From UBA3478 sp049596955 (GTDB taxonomy: Bacteria; Bacteroidota; Bacteroidia; Flavobacteriales; Flavobacteriaceae), in assembly GCA_049596955.1 (NCBI GenBank), contig JBMYMD010000039.1, positions 1 through 11,203 of the forward strand: a DNA stretch of 11,203 nucleotides, written 5' to 3'. Positions 7,660 to 11,203 of this stretch are shown one piece after another. The notes under the pieces were generated by a model that searched no databases, was not told the DNA's origin, and worked only from the letters and a program-made list of their open reading frames with translations. Each line of letters starts with the position of its first letter. Positions within the stretch are counted from its first letter, which is position 1. The translations under genes and the position numbers were made by a program.

Positions 7660-8172
7660 ATGTCTAAATCTGACCAAATTGTAAACCGCGTAGCCCAAAG
7701 CGCACTTGTCGTTTTCGATCTTGAAGATTACTATCCTGACAACCCTATTTTAGAATTAGACCTTGCTGATTTTCTCGATCAAGGTTTTGTGCTCAGAGAA
7801 AAAGAATTTCGAAAAGCCTTAGAGGATTTTAATTGGGAAGTCTATAACAAGAGTCTTGTCAGTGTACATTGCAGTACCGATGCCATCATTCCGATTTGGG
7901 CCAAAGCCTTACTGTCTTCTTATTTAAATGTTCAATGCACGCATTTTGTTTTTGGTTCTAAAACAGCGCTTGTATCCTCGTTCTACAACAATATACTTAT
8001 CGGTATTAATTTTGAAGAATATCGTGATAAAGCGGTAATCCTTAAAGGATGCTCAAAAAAAGAAGTTCCTGAATCCGCTTATATTCATGCCATGGGAAAA
8101 TTGCAAGAGGTCGCAAAAAAAATTATGTACGGAGAAGCTTGTTCTGCAGTGCCTTTATACAAACGTAAATGA
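7660..8172 (+). CDS. DUF2480 family protein, function unknown
   Basis: This 170-residue cytosolic protein matches the DUF2480 family, which is found in Bacteroidota. Recognisable landmarks are IVNRVAQSALVVFDLEDYYP (7-26), LREKEFRKALEDFNW (45-59), VHCSTDAIIPIWAKALL (69-85), ILKGCSKKEVPESAY (127-141) and the C-terminal GEACSAVPLYKRK (158-170). No catalytic motif of a known enzyme class is seen, and there is no signal peptide or membrane segment. It has four cysteines (71, 93, 131, 161). Cys71, Cys131 and Cys161 fall in the motifs that look most conserved, each directly followed by Ser. The gene starts 11 bp after sufT, and its stop overlaps the next start by 4 bp. The operon position suggests a role in Fe-S assembly or transfer, possibly with cysteine ligands to a metal or cluster. 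That role is inference. Confidence 0.88.
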   Translation: MSKSDQIVNRVAQSALVVFDLEDYYPDNPILELDLADFLDQGFVLREKEFRKALEDFNWEVYNKSLVSVHCSTDAIIPIWAKALLSSYLNVQCTHFVFGSKTALVSSFYNNILIGINFEEYRDKAVILKGCSKKEVPESAYIHAMGKLQEVAKKIMYGEACSAVPLYKRK

Positions 8173-9122
8173 GAAAATTTTTAGCATTCGTTTTATTGGG
8201 TGTTAGCCTTGCCCATGGTCAAAGTATAGAAGAATTAAAGTCTGCTATTCAAAAGAAAAAAGATTCAATTGCTCAAATCGAAAAAAGAGTAAATAGCTTA
8301 CAGAAAGATTTAGACTCTGTGATCAAGATTGAAAAACACGACAGTATTTTTCAATGGGAAAGGGGAGCCTTTGGAACACTTGGAACGAGTTTTTCAGGAT
8401 TTAATAATTGGCTGGCACAAAAAATTCCATCAAACCGCTCTTCAAATATCGGATTCAGTTTTAACCTTTATGCCAACAAAAAGAACGACAAGTACTTTTT
8501 GAGAAATTCAGCAAAGATTAATTTGAATTGGGTTAAAATTGATGACAGAGACAATCCCAATGATATTGCAGACTATCAACAAACCAATGACATCTTCAAC
8601 GCCTCTTCTCTTTTTGGTATCAAATACAACAAAACCATAGCGGGATCTTTTTTTACAGAATTTAGAAGCACCCTCATTAATAACTTCAATAATCCGGGTT
8701 ATCTTGATTCTGGTTTTGGAATAACACTTACCCCGTATAAGAATTTTGTGGTGGTGATTCACCCCATCAATGGAAACTTTGTCTTTCAGAAAAACGATTC
8801 AGACTTTGCTTCTTCCTTAGGGGCGAAATACGCAGTAGAGTTTTCAACCAAATGGATGGGCATACAAACCAAGAGCTCTTTTTCTGCCTTTCAGAGTTAC
8901 AAAAATCGATTTTTGAGTAACTTAAACTTTAGTAGCTCTTTGAACTATTCGCTCTGGAAAACATTGGGTATTGGTCTAGACTTTGGTTTTAGGTCAAACC
9001 GACAAGAAGTATTGAATTATTTCAAAAGGGTGTTGAACGATGAAGAAGCAACTTTAGAAAGCGTTGGCAACAGAGTTCAATCCTATTGGACCTTTGGGTT
9101 GAGTTATGCCCTAAGTAAATAA
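8169..9122 (+). CDS. DUF3078 family secreted protein, probable outer-membrane beta-barrel
   Basis: The 317-residue protein begins with a signal peptide (MRKFLAFVLLGVSLAHG, probable cleavage after Gly17 in AHG). A Lys/Glu-rich helix follows (about 19-58) with heptad-like spacing, suggesting a periplasmic coiled coil. From about residue 65 to the end, alternating polar and aromatic residues form repeated amphipathic strands (for example IGFSFNLYANKK, GIKYNKTIAGSFFTEFRSTL, SYWTFGLSYALSK), as in an outer-membrane beta-barrel. The segment GTSFSGFNNW and the later GITLTPYKNFVVVIHPINGNFVF resemble the DUF3078 family of Bacteroidota. Its ATG overlaps the DUF2480 stop (ATGA), so translation is probably coupled. 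The substrate or partner is unknown. Its place at the end of an Fe-S assembly operon is the odd point, since the other products act in the cytosol. Confidence 0.82.
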   Translation: MRKFLAFVLLGVSLAHGQSIEELKSAIQKKKDSIAQIEKRVNSLQKDLDSVIKIEKHDSIFQWERGAFGTLGTSFSGFNNWLAQKIPSNRSSNIGFSFNLYANKKNDKYFLRNSAKINLNWVKIDDRDNPNDIADYQQTNDIFNASSLFGIKYNKTIAGSFFTEFRSTLINNFNNPGYLDSGFGITLTPYKNFVVVIHPINGNFVFQKNDSDFASSLGAKYAVEFSTKWMGIQTKSSFSAFQSYKNRFLSNLNFSSSLNYSLWKTLGIGLDFGFRSNRQEVLNYFKRVLNDEEATLESVGNRVQSYWTFGLSYALSK

Positions 9123-9139
9123 TTTAATCACCTAAGGGC
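9108..9139. terminator. Possible bidirectional terminator hairpin across convergent stop codons
   Basis: GCCCTAAG (9108-9115) can pair with CTAAGGGC (9132-9139): eight positions with one A-A mismatch. Inside, TAAA (9116-9119) can pair with TTTA (9123-9126), leaving a 3-base loop and a 5-base bulge. The structure spans both stop codons of the convergent genes, so it could serve both strands. There is no T-run after either arm, so it is not a classical intrinsic terminator and the call is tentative. Confidence 0.35.
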
Positions 9140-10350
9140 CCGTATTGATCCAAATGTTCGGGGTACAAAAAGTTGTTATACGGAAATCGGGTTACGTGTA
9201 TTTTTCGTACTTCAGAATACACTCTTTTTCGAAACTCTTCCAAGTTTTCTTTTTCAATAGCTGATATAAATAAAACGCGATCACCCACTTGGTTGTACCA
9301 GGTTTTTTTCCATTCCTCAAGACTGAAATGCTTGGGCTCGTAAGTGGTAGTTAGATCTTCTTCGTCATAGGGCTCTGCCGAGTATTGATCTATTTTATTA
9401 AATACGATAATGGTGGGTTTATCACTGCATTTGATTTCTTCAAGGATTTTTTCCACCGAGGCGATATGATCTTCAAAATTGGCATGAGAAATATCAACAA
9501 CGTGCAGCAGTAAATCTGCTTCTCTTACCTCATCTAAGGTGCTTTTAAAGCTTTCGACCAGTTGAGTTGGAAGCTTACGTATAAACCCTACGGTATCGCT
9601 TAAAAGAAAAGGAAGATTTCCCAAGACTACTTTTCGAACGGTGGTATCTAAAGTGGCAAAGAGCTTATTTTCTGCAAAGACCTCACTTTTACTAATGACA
9701 TTCATCAGTGTAGATTTTCCGACATTGGTGTATCCAACAAGGGCAACTCGAACCAAGGCACCTCTATTACTGCGCTGGGTTTCCATTTGCTTGTCGATTT
9801 TTAAGAGCTTTTTCTTGAGAAGGGCTATACGGTCACGAACAATACGGCGGTCAGTTTCAATTTCCGTTTCTCCAGGACCACGCATTCCAATCCCTCCTCT
9901 TTGACGTTCAAGGTGCGTCCATAGACCTGCTAAGCGAGGCAAAAGGTATTCGTACTGGGCTAGTTCCACTTGGGTTCTCGCATAGCTCGTTTGTGCGCGT
10001 TGTGCGAAAATATCCAAGATCAATCCTGTGCGATCAAGAATCTTACACTTGAGGGCTTTTTCAATATTTTTTTGTTGGGCAGGGGTGAGTTCGTCATCAA
10101 AAATAACAGAGCTGATCTCGTTAGATTTAACGTAGGCAACCACTTCTTCCATCTTACCACTTCCGATAAACGTTTTGGGGTTAGGAACATCCATGCGTTG
10201 CACAAAACGTTTGAAAACCTCGCCTCCAGCGGTATAGGTAAGAAATTCTAACTCGTCGAGATACTCATTGACCTTCTCCAAGTTTTGAGACTTGTTGATA
10301 ATTCCAACAAGAACTGATTTTTCAAAAACGTGATCTTTCTTTTCTATCAT
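9124..10350 (-). CDS. hflX: GTPase HflX, ribosome-associated
   Basis: HflX is a GTPase of the Obg-HflX superfamily that binds the large ribosomal subunit and, in studied species, splits stalled or hibernating ribosomes, for example after heat stress. The 408-residue protein has the N-terminal HflX domain with FIGSGKMEEV (61-70), FDDELTPAQQKNIE (84-97), and the HflX-specific linker RQRGGIGMRGPGETEIETDRR (149-169). The G domain shows G1 GYTNVGKST (206-214), switch I LDTT (234-237), G3 DTVG (252-255), G4 NKID (318-321) and G5 SAI (363-365). The stretch between G4 and G5 is longer and more acidic (YDEEDLTTTYEPKH) than in E. coli HflX. The first ATG in frame is taken as the start and has a promoter box just upstream. 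The gene converges on the DUF3078 gene with one base between stops. Confidence 0.96.
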   Translation of the reverse strand: MIEKKDHVFEKSVLVGIINKSQNLEKVNEYLDELEFLTYTAGGEVFKRFVQRMDVPNPKTFIGSGKMEEVVAYVKSNEISSVIFDDELTPAQQKNIEKALKCKILDRTGLILDIFAQRAQTSYARTQVELAQYEYLLPRLAGLWTHLERQRGGIGMRGPGETEIETDRRIVRDRIALLKKKLLKIDKQMETQRSNRGALVRVALVGYTNVGKSTLMNVISKSEVFAENKLFATLDTTVRKVVLGNLPFLLSDTVGFIRKLPTQLVESFKSTLDEVREADLLLHVVDISHANFEDHIASVEKILEEIKCSDKPTIIVFNKIDQYSAEPYDEEDLTTTYEPKHFSLEEWKKTWYNQVGDRVLFISAIEKENLEEFRKRVYSEVRKIHVTRFPYNNFLYPEHLDQYGPLGD

Positions 10351-10363
10351 AACGAACTGGGCA

Positions 10364-10371
10364 CAAAAGTA
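10364..10371 (-). promoter_or_regulatory. Probable -7 promoter box for hflX
   Basis: On the minus strand TACTTTTG is an exact match to TAnnTTTG and ends 13 bases before the hflX ATG. This implies a very short 5' leader of about 6-8 nt. No TTG is seen at the -33 distance. The match and position make it the best candidate in the 116-bp divergent region. Confidence 0.5.
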
Positions 10372-10416
10372 CGATTTGAATCATAGGTTTTCACCTCGAT
10401 GAATTTAATTGTGCTG

Positions 10417-10439
10417 CAATCTTGTTCTTAAAAAGATTG
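10417..10439. repeat. Inverted repeat CAATCTT-N9-AAGATTG, candidate operator
   Basis: A perfect 7-bp inverted repeat (10417-10423 and 10433-10439) with a 9-base spacer covers the -33 element of the putative lipoprotein promoter. Position over the promoter suits a dimeric repressor site. The same sequence could fold as a hairpin followed by TTTT, but no upstream transcript on the plus strand needs ending here, which favours an operator or chance. Confidence 0.35.
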
Positions 10440-10450
10440 TTTTAAGTTTA
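10422..10450 (+). promoter_or_regulatory. Probable promoter of the lipoprotein gene
   Basis: TTG (10422-10424) and TAAGTTTA (10443-10450, one mismatch to TAnnTTTG) are separated by 18 bases, close to the usual 19-base spacing of Bacteroidota -33/-7 promoters. The box ends 16 bases before the ATG at 10467, giving a leader of about 10 nt. Confidence 0.5.
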
Positions 10451-10466
10451 TATAAAATACAAAACA

Positions 10467-11203
10467 ATGAGAGCTCTTGGATTATTATTTTGTGCTACGC
10501 TGTTTATTCAGTGTAAAGGGGTGCCTGAAAGCAAAAATACTCCAGCAATTCAAGAAGCGGTTAAACTTCAAAGTGACACCATAAATACAGTTGAAATTCA
10601 AACCAAACAAGAGTCGAGTGCTGCAACTGAACAAGAAATAGAGCCCAACATTTATGGTGAAGATTATTTGGGGATTGAAACGGCCATAAGCATGTATGAG
10701 ATGGGCGGATACTATACCGAAGAAGAAGCCTTACAGCATCTCGAGAAAACTTGGACGGCCATCTATTTGAACAGTGAGGGTTCTGTATTACGTATTCCTG
10801 TGCGTTTTGAAATGCTCGTAACCGAAGTAGATCCTTTCTTTGAAGAGTGCGACCCAAAATATAAAATGCAGGTTCTGCTCGATGAACAAGTCGAACAAGA
10901 GCTTTTAAACCTAAAACCAATAGTCTATTTATCTGGTTTGAGCTTTAATGATGTAAAACCATCAGAAGATCAATTGTATTACAACTTGAAGTCAGAGACC
11001 AATCAAAAGACGAATGACCAGGGGTATAAACTCAGTCATTACAACTTCGACTGGAAGGCGCACAAAATCGTAAATCAAGACACTATTGGTCAACAACTTT
11101 TAAAATTAAATGGATTTTTAGACGATCCAGTAATAAATCCTATCCTTGAAGCAGATATCGATGGAGACGGTCTCAACGACCTATATGCATCGGTTGCTTC
11201 AAA
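10467..11203 (+). CDS. Putative lipoprotein with DxDxDG calcium-loop-like motif, 3' end cut by window
   Basis: From the ATG at 10467 the frame stays open for 245 codons to the window edge. The N-terminus MRALGLLFCATLFIQCKG has a short hydrophobic stretch ending at Cys16, which fits a lipoprotein signal peptide with FIQ before the acylated Cys. A low-complexity, Gln/Glu/Thr-rich linker follows (about 20-60), then a globular region starting around YGEDYLGIETAISMYEMGG. Near the cut end stands DIDGDGLNDLYASVAS (230-245): Asp230, Asp232, Asp234 and Asp238 fit an EF-hand or VCBS/FG-GAP-like calcium loop. The family of the middle region is not recognised. The product should be anchored in the periplasm or outer membrane. 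It is divergent from hflX and has its own promoter candidate. A minus-strand frame in 10561-10920 is its shadow: the plus frame has a lipobox, longer continuity and typical composition. Confidence 0.75.
   Translation, partial: MRALGLLFCATLFIQCKGVPESKNTPAIQEAVKLQSDTINTVEIQTKQESSAATEQEIEPNIYGEDYLGIETAISMYEMGGYYTEEEALQHLEKTWTAIYLNSEGSVLRIPVRFEMLVTEVDPFFEECDPKYKMQVLLDEQVEQELLNLKPIVYLSGLSFNDVKPSEDQLYYNLKSETNQKTNDQGYKLSHYNFDWKAHKIVNQDTIGQQLLKLNGFLDDPVINPILEADIDGDGLNDLYASVAS

Noticed and set aside
9641..10251. Open frames antisense to hflX at 9641-9904 and 9970-10251
   Set aside because: They are shadows of a gene with all GTPase motifs intact; no start context or family resemblance.
10424..10445. 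The dyad before the lipoprotein gene as an intrinsic terminator
   Set aside because: No plus-strand gene upstream ends here: hflX is on the minus strand and starts at 10350, so there is no transcript to stop.
10561..10920. Minus-strand open frame of 119 codons
   Set aside because: It is antisense to the lipoprotein gene; its Trp/Cys/His/Leu-rich translation looks like a shadow, while the plus frame has a lipobox and stays open through 245 codons.
1..11203. tRNA, rRNA, CRISPR arrays, insertion sequences or prophage genes
   Set aside because: No tRNA-like cloverleaf, spaced repeat array, transposase or integrase motif was seen; the window is densely filled with conserved core genes.

Overview
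The window reads as a chromosomal segment of a Bacteroidota bacterium, most likely of the order Flavobacteriales. The evidence is the gene order IscA-SufB-SufC-SufD-SufS-SufE-SufT-DUF2480-DUF3078 followed by hflX, the AT-rich sequence, the lack of Shine-Dalgarno sequences before the starts, and several matches to the Bacteroidota -7 promoter box TAnnTTTG. The genus cannot be told from this sequence. No RNA genes, mobile elements or CRISPR arrays were seen.

Layout. Positions 1-1009 (minus strand) hold thiL, thiamine-monophosphate kinase, cut at its 3' end by the window edge. Positions 1135-1608 (minus) hold a small YqiA-like alpha/beta hydrolase. A 184-bp divergent intergenic region (1609-1792) follows, with a good -7 promoter box for the plus strand and two candidate regulatory repeats. 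From 1793 to 9122 (plus) runs a compact nine-gene SUF iron-sulfur cluster assembly operon. Positions 9124-10350 (minus) hold the ribosome-associated GTPase gene hflX, whose stop lies one base from the stop of the last operon gene. A second divergent region (10351-10466) carries promoter boxes for both directions. From 10467 to the end (plus) runs a putative lipoprotein gene with a calcium-loop-like DxDxDG motif, cut by the window edge.

How the genes work together. SufS takes sulfur from cysteine and passes it to SufE. SufE delivers it to the SufB-SufC-SufD scaffold, where SufC supplies ATPase activity. The A-type protein IscA and the MIP18-family protein SufT are expected to help transfer or mature clusters. 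The operon ends with two Bacteroidota-specific genes. One is a cytosolic DUF2480 protein with three cysteines in well-conserved-looking motifs. The other is a secreted DUF3078 protein that looks like an outer-membrane beta-barrel. Its start overlaps the DUF2480 stop by 4 bp. These two uncharacterised genes, translationally linked to each other and co-oriented with the whole SUF set, are the most interesting content here. The rest is largely conserved core-genome content.
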